DNA from: Syntrophaceae bacterium UBA6078
Lineage (GTDB): Bacteria; Desulfobacterota; Syntrophia; Syntrophales; UBA2210
Length of the DNA: 64,000 bases
Direction of reading: 5' to 3'
Assembly (NCBI GenBank): GCA_002428735.1
Contig: DIXO01000044.1
Coordinates: forward strand, 1-64,000
Part shown: positions 19,957 through 28,416 of the stretch, piece after piece
Layout of the letters: each line of letters begins with the position of its first letter
Numbering within the stretch: the first letter of the stretch is position 1
The notes under the pieces: model-generated
Database searches by the model: none
What the model was told of the DNA's origin: nothing
The model's input: only the letters and a program-made list of their open reading frames with translations
Program-made: the position numbers and the translations under genes

Positions 19957-20944
19957 CTGTTGCCCGCTCTTTCAAGGCCGCGCAGGTCAGCGCCATGTCA
20001 TCCGGAAGGGGAGAGGAAAAACACAGCGGGGCGGTTGTGATGGGATGATGAAAGCGCAGTTCGCTCGCATGGAGGGCCTGCCGGCGCATCTGTTTCAGCG
20101 CGGTCTGCCCGGCGTTATCCTGCACCATGACGATCTGTTTCTTTGAATTTCCATAGACGGCGTCCCCCACAACGGGATAGCCAATAGCGCTGAGATGCAC
20201 GCGGATCTGATGCGTTCTCCCCGTTTCAATCCGGACACCCAGGAGCGCGGCGATCCCGTAGCGCTCTTCGACGCGCCATCTGGTCAGAGATTCCTTTCCC
20301 CTCCTGCTGACCGTGGACATCCTTTTTCTGTCCACGGGGTGTCTGCCGATGGGAAGATCGACAACCCCCTCTGACTCCTTCGGATTCCCGTGCACGAGAA
20401 CGCGGTATATCTTGGTGACGAGGTGTTCCTTGAATTGTCGTGACAGCCCCGCATGAGCCGCGTCCGATTTGGCGACCACCATCAGGCCCGATGTGTTCTT
20501 GTCGAGCCGATGCACAATCCCGGGCCTTCTGACGCCGCCGATCCCGGAGAGATCGGCGCAGTGGAACAGGAGGGCGTTCACGAGGGTACCGCCGGGATTC
20601 CCCGCCGCGGGATGCACCACCATACCGGCGGGCTTGTTGACAACCAGGAGGTGCCCGTCTTCATGGTATATATCGAGGGGGATATTCTCCGGGGCCAGAT
20701 CGTATTCCGCCGGCTCCGTCCGCCGGACCCGGATCAGATCGCCGTCCTTCAGACGGTAACCCGGTTTTACCGCCACATCGTCGACAGTGATTTGTCCATG
20801 CTCGATCGCCCGCTTTATCTGGGAGCGGGTCCCGAAAAGTCCCGTATGGGACAGAAAGATATCAAGTCGCTCACCACTCCCCGGGGAGGGCACCTTCAGG
20901 ATGGATTCTCCATCATCTCCTGAAATTGGCTGCATAGGTATCAT
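19949..20944 (-). CDS. rluD: Ribosomal large-subunit pseudouridine synthase D family
   Basis: The 331-residue protein has an N-terminal S4 RNA-binding domain (residues ~25-75) and the RluA/RluD catalytic motif with the active aspartate in VHRLDKNTSGL, followed by KIYRVLVHG and RTHQIRVH. It modifies uridines in 23S rRNA. The upstream region is interrupted by a truncated attC-like site 22 bases away, and no clear ribosome site is visible before ATG 20944 (a second ATG is at 20935). The native leader may have been altered by the insertion. Confidence 0.93.
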   Translation of the reverse strand: MIPMQPISGDDGESILKVPSPGSGERLDIFLSHTGLFGTRSQIKRAIEHGQITVDDVAVKPGYRLKDGDLIRVRRTEPAEYDLAPENIPLDIYHEDGHLLVVNKPAGMVVHPAAGNPGGTLVNALLFHCADLSGIGGVRRPGIVHRLDKNTSGLMVVAKSDAAHAGLSRQFKEHLVTKIYRVLVHGNPKESEGVVDLPIGRHPVDRKRMSTVSRRGKESLTRWRVEERYGIAALLGVRIETGRTHQIRVHLSAIGYPVVGDAVYGNSKKQIVMVQDNAGQTALKQMRRQALHASELRFHHPITTAPLCFSSPLPDDMALTCAALKERATDV

Positions 20945-20965
20945 GGGGGATCGCTACGGAAAGGA

Positions 20966-20989
20966 GTCGGCTGCATTGTCTTGTTAAAA
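20966..20989 (-). repeat. Left-hand half of an attC site (truncated)
   Basis: Starting 2 bases after the stop of the second cassette gene, the minus strand reads TTTTAAC-AAG, then five bases, then CAGCCGAC. This is the R''-L'' half typical of attC. The matching right-hand half (GGCTG...GTTRRRY) is not seen before rluD, so the site is truncated or ends at the junction with the chromosome. Confidence 0.6.
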
Positions 20990-20991
20990 GC

Positions 20992-21618
20992 TCATTTCTT
21001 TGCTCCAACGATTAGGTAAATAGTGTTGGACTGGGCTCCGGAAAAAGAGTTTTCGCGAATTTTGTCAAGATTCTTTGCCTTAATGCCAACGTTGTTTAGT
21101 GCACGAATGATTCGGTTAGCTACATCAATTTGATCGTTTTCAGTGATTGCGACTACTACATCACTATCAATGTCATCCAAGAAACTTCGGTTTGTCTCTA
21201 TAACTTTCCATTTTGCTTTCCGAAAAACGGACAACAATTGCTCGGCATAACTATAGCTCTCGGGGTCCATCATACGGCACATACCCGCAACTTGAAATTT
21301 TGATTCGAAAGATAGTAGACAGTCTAATTTTTTGCTCTGTTCTTCCGTTAGCCCCCTGGGAGATGTTTTCTTCTCCAGCTTGGCTATGGTCTCGTTGCTT
21401 ACACTCAATTCCTTAGACAGAACTGCATTTTCTGCTGAAAGTTTTGATGTTATGTCCTTATTGATCTCTATCTGCTCGAAGAGTGCCGTTTTGTCCCTAC
21501 TCTCCAACCTATTCTTTTGTACAGACGCCCAAATTGTGAATGCAGTTATGCTCACGATCAGTATTTGACCAATAAGGATAAGTTTCGTCAGAATATCTAT
21601 AGAATTAATCCACCCCAT
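20992..21618 (-). CDS. Hypothetical membrane-anchored coiled-coil protein (cassette gene 2)
   Basis: The 208-residue product begins with one membrane helix (LTKLILIGQILIVSITAF, ~residues 10-30). A helical, probably coiled-coil stretch follows (~40-90), then a soluble C-terminal alpha/beta domain with VVVAITEND and TIYLIVGAKK. The longest frame starts at 21645, but AAAGGT lies 6 bases before ATG 21618, which is preferred. GC content is clearly lower than in flanking genes. It is not recognised as a named family. It is the second gene of the putative cassette pair. Confidence 0.7.
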   Translation of the reverse strand: MGWINSIDILTKLILIGQILIVSITAFTIWASVQKNRLESRDKTALFEQIEINKDITSKLSAENAVLSKELSVSNETIAKLEKKTSPRGLTEEQSKKLDCLLSFESKFQVAGMCRMMDPESYSYAEQLLSVFRKAKWKVIETNRSFLDDIDSDVVVAITENDQIDVANRIIRALNNVGIKAKNLDKIRENSFSGAQSNTIYLIVGAKK

Positions 21619-21689
21619 GAATTTACCTTTTAATGTAGAAGTCACCGGCGTTGCGCGGCTTTATCACGCAGCATCGGTGTGGACCGCCG

Positions 21690-21806
21690 GTTTAACCGTT
21701 CCTCTCAGCTTGACGCGCTTTTTTTCTTCAACAGCCGCCTGAAAATCATCTCGGTCAGGAAGCCAACCGTCAAGCGTAGCGATCGGCTGGATTGCCCTTG
21801 TTGGGC
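21690..21806 (-). repeat. Complete attC-like recombination site
   Basis: Between the two cassette genes the minus strand opens with GCCCAAC (R''-type RYYYAAC, at 21806-21800), soon followed by CAGCCGATCGC. It closes with GTTAAAC (R'-type GTTRRRY, at 21696-21690), preceded by AAGCTGAG. Length, about 117 bp, is within the attC range. It begins 11 bases after the stop of the upstream ORF. A 9-bp perfect hairpin, GGATTGCCC with GGGCAATCC (21789-21811), overlaps its R''-L'' end. Confidence 0.6.
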
Positions 21807-21817
21807 AATCCATACAT

Positions 21818-22510
21818 TCAATCAATTTTGACTGTGACGGATTTCTCAATGTCCTCAATAATCTTTGTCGGTGCCGCCAGAAATAAAAGCATCTCAACAA
21901 AGTATGGTTTTCGAGTGCCATAAACCTTCTCTGACAAATCTTGAAGAAGGGTACAATAGTTATGATAAGCGGTTTTATGTGAATGATACTGATGGGCAAT
22001 TCCCGAAAGTGCAAACAGAGTCCGGGTGTCGTACTTGGAAACTGCCGTGTTGCGTCCGACCGGCTGCGGGAAAAGCTGTTTGTCATTGGAGTGGCGGAAA
22101 ATTACCCAGTTTAAAGAAAAAACAGCCCGTGAATCATAAATAGCATATTTTCCCGGCTCCCAAAAGGAACTCAGTTTCGACAAGGAAGAAATCGAAGAAA
22201 ATGAAGATCGGGTGAGCTTTCCTCGCTGGACCTCCTTTTTGAAAGTTTTGATAACCTCGGCATTGCGGTCGCCAACCTTAAATGTTCGGATTCCGCCCCA
22301 GTCACGGATAATCCAGTAGTGGATACTCAAATCATTATCCTGTTCTAATACAGGGGCAAGATTCTCTTTCAAATAGATGTTTTGCGAGAAAGATCCGATG
22401 ACATTGACGGGGATGTCTATTGGAAGGCCCGTGGGTAACTCCCAACGATATTCTGTTTCTAATTTTATGTTTCTCGCCATTTCTTTCAGATATTCAATCA
22501 TTGTATTCAT
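21818..22510 (-). CDS. Hypothetical protein (cassette gene 1)
   Basis: The 230-residue product starts at ATG 22510 only 6 bases after the GTTAGGC boundary. The open frame can extend to 22552, into the selA stop, but those extra residues encode the recombination half-site. The middle contains SSFWEPGKYAIYDSRAVFSLNW, which by eye resembles the YD-R-A-LN helix seen in OGG-like/HhH glycosylase-related hypothetical proteins of mobile elements; this is tentative. AT-rich, without a visible promoter or strong ribosome site, as usual for cassette genes. Confidence 0.7.
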   Translation of the reverse strand: MNTMIEYLKEMARNIKLETEYRWELPTGLPIDIPVNVIGSFSQNIYLKENLAPVLEQDNDLSIHYWIIRDWGGIRTFKVGDRNAEVIKTFKKEVQRGKLTRSSFSSISSLSKLSSFWEPGKYAIYDSRAVFSLNWVIFRHSNDKQLFPQPVGRNTAVSKYDTRTLFALSGIAHQYHSHKTAYHNYCTLLQDLSEKVYGTRKPYFVEMLLFLAAPTKIIEDIEKSVTVKID

Positions 22511-22516
22511 TCCGTT

Positions 22517-22540
22517 GCCTAACAGAGAAATCAGCCGCGA
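22517..22540 (-). repeat. Right-hand half of an attC-like site at the cassette start
   Basis: Just downstream of the selA stop, the minus strand reads CGCGGCTGA, six bases, then TGTTAGGC (GTTAGGC at 22523-22517). This is the L'-R' arrangement that marks the 5' boundary of a cassette. No R''-L'' half is seen within selA. Either the preceding cassette was deleted or selA's 3' flank supplied a secondary site. Confidence 0.55.
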
Positions 22541-22548
22541 CTGAAGTT

Positions 22549-23967
22549 TCACGACTCTCCGGCTATCCGTTTTATCCCGTCCCGTATCAAGGGAAAGTCC
22601 TCTTGTGCAATCGTTCGCAGGTCAAAAAGGACCCTGTCCTCGTAAATTCTTGCAATGATGGGAATTTCCAGCGTGCGCAACTTTCTCTCCAGCCTGCTCG
22701 CCGAGAGAGTCCGCGACTCCACCGCGATAACGGCGGTGGGGATCTCCTGCGTGGGAAGCGAACCGCCTCCGGCCATGGACGTGGCCTTCATCATGGAAAA
22801 TTCCAGACCTTTCAGTGATAACTGTTTCAGGAGGGCGATCAGCTCATGAGCCCGTTTTTCGACCTCGGCCACCGGTTCGGTCAGCGCCCGGAGTACCGGT
22901 ATGTCGGAAATCGCCCGACCGAGATCCAGATAATGGATCATGGTCGCCTCAAGGGCCGCCAAGGTTAATTTGTCTATCCGGAGGGCGCGATTGAGGGGGT
23001 TCTTCTTTATCTTCGCAAGGATCGCCCCCTTCCCCAGGATGACCCCGGCCTGCGGCCCTCCGAGAAGCTTGTCCCCGCTGAAGGTGACCACGTCCACCCC
23101 CGTCTTGACAACCTCCTGAACCGTCGGCTCCTTCTCGAAGCCATACATATCAAGCGGAACGAAGCAGCCGCTCCCCAGATCGTTCATCACCGGGACTCCC
23201 CTGTTGTTCCCCAGCGTCACCAGTTCTTCCAGACCAACCTCATTGGTGAATCCGAGCACCTTGAAGTTGCTCGTGTGCACCTTCAGAATCACTCCGGTAG
23301 TGCTTTCCACGGCATTTTCGTAATCCGACAGATGGGTTCGGTTCGTTGTTCCCACCTCCCGGAGAACGGCGCCGCTTTTTCCCATCACCTCGGGGATGCG
23401 AAATTCCCCCCCGATCTCAATCAATTCGCCCCGCGACACAATGGCCTCCTTCCCCTCGGACAGGGTGTTGAGGGCAAGGAGAACGGCGGCGGCGTTATTA
23501 TTGACAATCAGGGCATCTTCGGCCCCCGATACGGAGCAGAGGAGTTCTCTCACGTGATCGTAGCGCACCCCCCGCTTCCCCGTGTCGAGATCGAATTCGA
23601 GATTTGAATATCCGGCGCTGACATCGATTATCCGTGCGAGGGCCTCAGCGCAGAGCGGGGCGCGCCCCAGGTTTGTGTGCAGGATTATGCCGGTCGCATT
23701 GACCACCCGGCGGAGGCTGGAGGTATACAGATCGAGAAGCCGTTTCCGTACCGCCTGCGCGGCCTCGGCTGCCGGCACAGGAAGAGGGTTTTTTCCTCCC
23801 TTTTTTGGATGCAGAATTTGCAGCCGCATCTCGTCGACCACTTGACGGCATTTCGCCACCACAATGTCCCGGGAGATCCCTTCACAGGAGCCGTCCTTTT
23901 CGAGAATGTGGAGCATATCGTCGATCTTCGGGAGATCTTTCAGCAGTTCTCTAGTTGCGTCATTCAT
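22549..23967 (-). CDS. selA: L-seryl-tRNA(Sec) selenium transferase
   Basis: This PLP enzyme converts seryl-tRNA(Sec) to selenocysteyl-tRNA(Sec) using selenophosphate. The 472-residue protein has the N-terminal domain with RRVVNATGIILHTNLGRAPL and the PLP-lysine region VTFSGDKLLGGPQAGVI, both diagnostic. ATG 23967 is chosen over the longer frame to 24003 because GGAG lies just upstream and family members begin near here. It supports the reading of four in-frame UGA codons in this window as Sec. selB, selC and selD are not in the window. Confidence 0.96.
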   Translation of the reverse strand: MNDATRELLKDLPKIDDMLHILEKDGSCEGISRDIVVAKCRQVVDEMRLQILHPKKGGKNPLPVPAAEAAQAVRKRLLDLYTSSLRRVVNATGIILHTNLGRAPLCAEALARIIDVSAGYSNLEFDLDTGKRGVRYDHVRELLCSVSGAEDALIVNNNAAAVLLALNTLSEGKEAIVSRGELIEIGGEFRIPEVMGKSGAVLREVGTTNRTHLSDYENAVESTTGVILKVHTSNFKVLGFTNEVGLEELVTLGNNRGVPVMNDLGSGCFVPLDMYGFEKEPTVQEVVKTGVDVVTFSGDKLLGGPQAGVILGKGAILAKIKKNPLNRALRIDKLTLAALEATMIHYLDLGRAISDIPVLRALTEPVAEVEKRAHELIALLKQLSLKGLEFSMMKATSMAGGGSLPTQEIPTAVIAVESRTLSASRLERKLRTLEIPIIARIYEDRVLFDLRTIAQEDFPLIRDGIKRIAGES

Positions 23968-24053
23968 CCCGCTCCAAATCCTCCGCCTATCGGCAATCGG
24001 CACGTGTCAGACATGAGTTTTAGGGGAAAAGGCCTGAAATTGCAAATGGGAAA

Positions 24054-25319
24054 TCACTGTCTCTTCAGACAGAAGTCCCTGAAGTTGTTGACCGCGGTGA
24101 AGAACTCCCGCATCATGATGACCCAGTAGTATCTGCCGCGGTCTGTCAGAAACAGCGTGCCCTTGTTGTATCGCACCCCCCCGATCAGCATGAAGGCGAG
24201 GATCTCCTTCCAGAGATACCGCAAGGCCCGCCCCCGGTATTTCTCATTCAGAGACGCCATATCCATCTCCATGCCGAAGAGGCGCATGAGAAAATCATAC
24301 CGGGCCTGCTGTGCGATTGAGAAGTCGCGCGACGCCATCAAGGGAAATTCTCCTCTGTCGAGGGTCTCGATGTAGCGGGGGATATCAAAGGTGTTCGCGT
24401 AGCACCTTCCCCCCATGTATCCGATCGAACCGCTCCCGAGACCCGCGTATTCGTCATAGTCCACAATGTATTCATCGACCATCGTTCCGCGCCGGGAAAA
24501 GCACCACGCCGAAGAGAACCGGTACGAAGGCGCCAGCCGTTCCGATATGATCCGGTACAGCGTTTTCTCTTTCCCGAAATCGACCCGCCCCATCGTCCCT
24601 TCCACCTTCCGGCGCGTGGAATCGGAAACCATGAGCGGATAATAGGTGATCTGATCCACCCCGGTGCCGATGAGGATGTCCAGATCCCTCTTCAGTATTT
24701 CCTCCGTCTGGACCGGAAAATTGAAGATCATGTCCGCGTTCAGGGTATCGAACTGACCGGCCATCTCCGCGATCTTTCCGGCGATTACCTCGCCGCTCCC
24801 GTATTTTTCGTATCGTCCCATGGCCTTGAGGAGTCCGTCATCGAAACTCTGCACCCCCACCGAGAGTCTGTTGACACCGCTTTTCTTCAGAACGTCGACG
24901 TTGTGCGGGGTCAGATGATTGGGGTTGGTTTCGACGGAGACCTCCCTGATGCTGAAACACTCTCTCGCCACTCCCAGGGTCCGTTGCAGTTCATCGATGA
25001 GAATCGTCGGTGTGCCGCCCCCCACATACACACCGGTAAAATTGTACCCCGCGTCCCGGTAGAGGCGAATCTCGGTTCGGAGGGCCTCATGGTACCGCCG
25101 GCAGAGCGGCGCGTCCAGCACCACCCGGTTGAAGGAACAATAGGGACAGAGGCTCTCGCAGAAAGGGATATGGAGATAGAGGAGCCGGTCCGCCCGTTCT
25201 CCTCCCCGTGGGAGCGACGCGCCCACCCCTTCTTCAAACCGCATGGCCCGGGAAAATTCCCGCTTTGTCACCGCTGTAATAAGCGCGCCGATCACTGGAT
25301 GGGACTCTCCTTTCGCCAC
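24054..25319 (-). CDS. HemN/HemW-like radical SAM protein
   Basis: The 421-residue protein has the radical-SAM cluster motif CESLCPYCSF (~residue 55), the GGGTPT motif, and the ETNP and GVQSFDD motifs of the coproporphyrinogen III oxidase-like family. The C-terminal region (FTAVNNFRDFCLKRQ) resembles HemN_C-type tails. Members are anaerobic coproporphyrinogen dehydrogenases, HemW-like heme chaperones, or HutW/ChuW-type heme-degrading methyltransferases, and I cannot separate these by eye. It stands alone, divergent from def. Confidence 0.88.
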   Translation of the reverse strand: MAKGESHPVIGALITAVTKREFSRAMRFEEGVGASLPRGGERADRLLYLHIPFCESLCPYCSFNRVVLDAPLCRRYHEALRTEIRLYRDAGYNFTGVYVGGGTPTILIDELQRTLGVARECFSIREVSVETNPNHLTPHNVDVLKKSGVNRLSVGVQSFDDGLLKAMGRYEKYGSGEVIAGKIAEMAGQFDTLNADMIFNFPVQTEEILKRDLDILIGTGVDQITYYPLMVSDSTRRKVEGTMGRVDFGKEKTLYRIISERLAPSYRFSSAWCFSRRGTMVDEYIVDYDEYAGLGSGSIGYMGGRCYANTFDIPRYIETLDRGEFPLMASRDFSIAQQARYDFLMRLFGMEMDMASLNEKYRGRALRYLWKEILAFMLIGGVRYNKGTLFLTDRGRYYWVIMMREFFTAVNNFRDFCLKRQ

Positions 25320-25431
25320 TATGGCTTGTGGACTATCAGGGTTTCAATATTATTGCAACAGCGTTGAAATAACAGCCTCATGGTGCTATAGAAGCGACAT
25401 ACCACGAACGGAAAGGCCCCGACGGAGAACG

Positions 25432-25989
25432 ATGAAAACCTGGAAATTGTGGGAAAACGAGCGGATCAACGAAGAGGAAACGCGGCTTCTGCGGAGACGC
25501 GCCGATGAAATCCCTGTTCCCTTTGACGATGAGGGAAAGCGTGACATAGAAACACTGATCGATGCCTTCGTCGGCCGGGATGACGCCGCGGGTCTTGCCG
25601 CTCCCCAGATAGGAATCAGCAAGCGCGTGGTGGTCTTCAAGAACGGGCAATTCAATGAGAGAGGTCCTCTTCAGAAGGGAGGCGGCCAGTATGATGTTCT
25701 GGTAAATCCGCGAATCACGCAGATACGGGGAGACACGGAAAAGGGGCAGGAAGGATGCCTGTCATGTCCCGACATCAGCGCCGATGTGGTGAGGGCGACT
25801 TCCATTAAAGTGAAGGCCTACGACGAAAAGGGGAACAAGATCAACCGGCGCTACACGGGATTTCTTGCCCGCGTTGTCCAGCACGAACTCGACCACCTCG
25901 ACGGGAAGCTCATTGTGGATCGAGGCACGGCCATATATTTTCCAAAAGAGAAGGCCCCCTTTTTCGACAAGATATTCAAGGACGCGTAA
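25432..25989 (+). CDS. def: Peptide deformylase
   Basis: It removes the N-formyl group from new proteins using Fe2+ or Zn2+. All three motifs are present: GLAAPQIG, EGCLS (metal Cys) and QHELDHLDG (metal histidines and catalytic Glu). The 185-residue product from ATG 25432 matches the family. The longer frame from 25243 runs antisense through the start of the radical SAM gene, so it is rejected. Confidence 0.95.
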   Translation: MKTWKLWENERINEEETRLLRRRADEIPVPFDDEGKRDIETLIDAFVGRDDAAGLAAPQIGISKRVVVFKNGQFNERGPLQKGGGQYDVLVNPRITQIRGDTEKGQEGCLSCPDISADVVRATSIKVKAYDEKGNKINRRYTGFLARVVQHELDHLDGKLIVDRGTAIYFPKEKAPFFDKIFKDA

Positions 25990-26081
25990 TTCACCCCGGA
26001 ACAAAGGCCGGGGAGTCAGATCGAGACCGGAAGGCGCAAAAAAAGCATCTGCACGCATTCAATATTTCAAAGAGAGTTTTC

Positions 26082-27284
26082 ATGCCACTGACCACATCTC
26101 ATCTTGAAGGATACGCCGACGCCCTGATATGGGGGCTTCTAAAGTCCCGAACGGCCCGGTTCAGGCGGGGGGACATCATCCTGATCCGGTACGATTCACC
26201 CGCCGCGGGCCTCCTCGAAATTCTCTATGACAAGCTCCTGGATCGCGGCATGCATGTCATCCCCCGCGCGGGACTGAGCGCACGGATGGAACGATCCTTC
26301 TTCGAAAAAGCGAACGGTCGGCAGCTCGTGTTTCTCCCCCCCGGCGAACGAGAATTGTACGAGGCGCTGAGCGGGAGCATCTATCTCCACGCCCCCGAAT
26401 CCCTGACCCACCTGAAAGATGCGGACCCAAAAAAAATAGCCGGATCGGTGATCGCGCGAAAGGCGCTGCGCGAGATCCTGGACCGGAGAGAAGCGGCGGG
26501 GCGATTCGGCTGGACCCTCTGCACCTTTCCCACGATTGAACTGGCCCGGAACGCGCGCCTTACCATCGAGGAATATACGGATCAGATCATCAAGGGCTGT
26601 TTCCTGGACAGCGACAGCCCCGCGTCCCGATGGGAGAACGTGTTCCGGCAGGCGGGGGCGATCAAGAAATGGCTGAACGGCATGGACGTCTCATATTACC
26701 ATGTAGAGTCGGACAACGTGGACCTGCGGATACGACCGGGGAAACGGAGACGGTGGATAGGCGTTTCCGGCCACAACATTCCCAGCTTTGAGCTGTTTCT
26801 CTCTCCCGACTGGCGGGGAACCGAGGGGCGTTATTTCGCCAACCAGCCTTCATTCAGAAGCGGAAACTACGTGGAGGGGATCAGGCTCCTTTTTGAGAAG
26901 GGGCGCGCCGTAAAGGTCGAAGCCGCTTCAGGCGAAGACTTCGCGGCGGGTCAGCTTTCCATGGACCGGGGGGCCGGCCGGGTGGGTGAATTTTCTCTTA
27001 CCGACAGACGTTTTTCCCGGATCGACCGGTTCATGGCGGACACCCTTTTCGACGAGAATTATGGAGGGCAGTGGGGGAACTGCCACATAGCCCTGGGGGC
27101 GTCCTATGCGGATACCTACGACGGCGACCCGACCGAACTGACAAAAGAAATGAAACGGAATCTCGGATTCAATGATTCCGCGCTGCACTGGGACCTGGTA
27201 AACACGGAGCGAAAGGTTGTGCGAGCCCGCCTGTCAACCGGGGAAATCATAACAATCTTTGAAAATGGCGTCTTCTGCCGATAA
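26082..27284 (+). CDS. M29 family aminopeptidase
   Basis: The 400-residue protein resembles thermophilic aminopeptidases (AmpS/PepS family). The C-terminal half shows NIPSFELFLSPDWRGTEG, GGQWGNCHIALGASY and DSALHWDLVNT, where the two-metal-binding Glu, His and Asp lie. It cleaves N-terminal residues from peptides in the cytoplasm. It stands between def and a GGDEF gene, 10 bases before the latter's start, so the two may be co-transcribed. Confidence 0.9.
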   Translation: MPLTTSHLEGYADALIWGLLKSRTARFRRGDIILIRYDSPAAGLLEILYDKLLDRGMHVIPRAGLSARMERSFFEKANGRQLVFLPPGERELYEALSGSIYLHAPESLTHLKDADPKKIAGSVIARKALREILDRREAAGRFGWTLCTFPTIELARNARLTIEEYTDQIIKGCFLDSDSPASRWENVFRQAGAIKKWLNGMDVSYYHVESDNVDLRIRPGKRRRWIGVSGHNIPSFELFLSPDWRGTEGRYFANQPSFRSGNYVEGIRLLFEKGRAVKVEAASGEDFAAGQLSMDRGAGRVGEFSLTDRRFSRIDRFMADTLFDENYGGQWGNCHIALGASYADTYDGDPTELTKEMKRNLGFNDSALHWDLVNTERKVVRARLSTGEIITIFENGVFCR

Positions 27285-27294
27285 GGTGACCATC

Positions 27295-28302
27295 ATGGCG
27301 AAAATGAACAATAACACGGAAGGGGAGAATATGAGCCGAGAGAGAACAACTCCCAAGGAGGAGCAGATGCTTCGGGAGGTAGTGGACAGCTCTCCCATAC
27401 CCATGTTCGTTATTGACAAAGACCACACGGTTATCGGCTGGAACAGAGCTCTGGAGGCGATGAGCGGCATCCCGGCCCAGGAGATCATCGGCACGCGGGA
27501 TCACTGGAAGGCTTTTTACTACCAGCCCCGGCCCACCATCGCCGATCTGATTGTGGATGGGCTCCAGAACGATATTCGGCGCTGGTACCAGGGAAAATAC
27601 AAGCGATCCAAGTTTGTGGAGGATGCCTACGAGGTAACCGATTTTTTCACCATCCTTGACGGAAAGGCTCGGTGGCTCCGGTTTACCGCATCCCCCTTGA
27701 AAGATGCCGAGGGTTGTCTCAGCGGAGCTGTGGAGACCCTTGAGGATATCACAGACCGCAAGCTCGCAGAAGAGGCGCTACGGGAGAGCGAAACTCGATA
27801 CCGAACCCTGAGCGTCACCGATTCTCTGACCGAACTGTATAATTCGCGTCGATTCTACGAGGAACTGCAAGTGGAGGTTGAACGGGCCGAGCGATACGGA
27901 CACCCCCTCTCCCTTCTCCTCCTGGATATCGACAATTTCAAGCACTTCAACGACACATACGGGCACCTGGAAGGGGATGAGGTCCTGATCAGGCTGGGAC
28001 AGGTCGTCCAGAGATGCCTGAGAAAAACGGATTCCGCGTACCGGTTCGGCGGAGAGGAGTTTACCATTATCCTGCCGGATACGGCCGGTGACGCAGCAAC
28101 AGTACTTGCCGAACGGATACGGGAAGAGTTCGCGAACGAGAAGTTTCAACCCGCGGACAGTCCCGAACCAGCACGTGAAACGGTGAGTATCGGAGTGGCC
28201 CAGTATCGGCCCGAGGAAGAGGCGCGCGCCTTCATTAAACGGGCGGACCACAACATGTACGGGGCCAAGGAACAGGGGAAAAACAGGATCTGCTACCAGT
28301 GA
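27295..28302 (+). CDS. PAS-GGDEF diguanylate cyclase
   Basis: The 335-residue protein has a PAS domain (~residues 25-145; VVDSSPIPMFVIDKD, EDITDRKLAEEAL) followed by a GGDEF domain with the active site AYRFGGEEF and the conserved DIDNFKHFNDTYGH. It should make cyclic di-GMP in response to the PAS input. No obvious RxxD inhibitory site is positioned before the GGEEF. ATG 27295 follows AAGGTG; a longer frame from 27259 overlaps the aminopeptidase. There is no membrane segment. Confidence 0.92.
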   Translation: MAKMNNNTEGENMSRERTTPKEEQMLREVVDSSPIPMFVIDKDHTVIGWNRALEAMSGIPAQEIIGTRDHWKAFYYQPRPTIADLIVDGLQNDIRRWYQGKYKRSKFVEDAYEVTDFFTILDGKARWLRFTASPLKDAEGCLSGAVETLEDITDRKLAEEALRESETRYRTLSVTDSLTELYNSRRFYEELQVEVERAERYGHPLSLLLLDIDNFKHFNDTYGHLEGDEVLIRLGQVVQRCLRKTDSAYRFGGEEFTIILPDTAGDAATVLAERIREEFANEKFQPADSPEPARETVSIGVAQYRPEEEARAFIKRADHNMYGAKEQGKNRICYQ

Positions 28303-28416
28303 CCTGCACGGTCTTCCCACAGGTGCGCCTCCTTCGACAAAACCCTTGACATGACAGTGCACAGGCGATATCACCCCTGCCGGCTGCGCCCAGGGGGTGC
28401 TGTTCCAGGAGGTCGT

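Larger units (their letters stand above)
20966..22540 (-). mobile_element. Two integron-type gene cassettes without integrase (CALIN-like)
   Basis: Between selA and rluD lies an AT-rich insert with two hypothetical genes, each in the same orientation and each closely followed by an attC-like sequence. Three attC signatures are visible on the minus strand. One is a right-hand half (GCGGCTGA, then GTTAGGC) just before the first ORF. One is a complete ~117-bp site between the ORFs starting GCCCAAC and containing CAGCCGA. The third is a left-hand half (TTTTAACAAG, then CAGCCGAC) just after the second ORF. Gene-plus-attC units of low GC with unknown products are the hallmark of integron cassettes. 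No integrase gene is present, so this would be an isolated cluster. The reading is by pattern only. Confidence 0.65.

Noticed and set aside
21664..22086. 140-codon minus-strand open frame next to the cassette genes
   Set aside because: It overlaps the cassette-1 gene in another frame and runs through the attC-like site. Its C-terminal residues looked protein-like at first but have no start signal.
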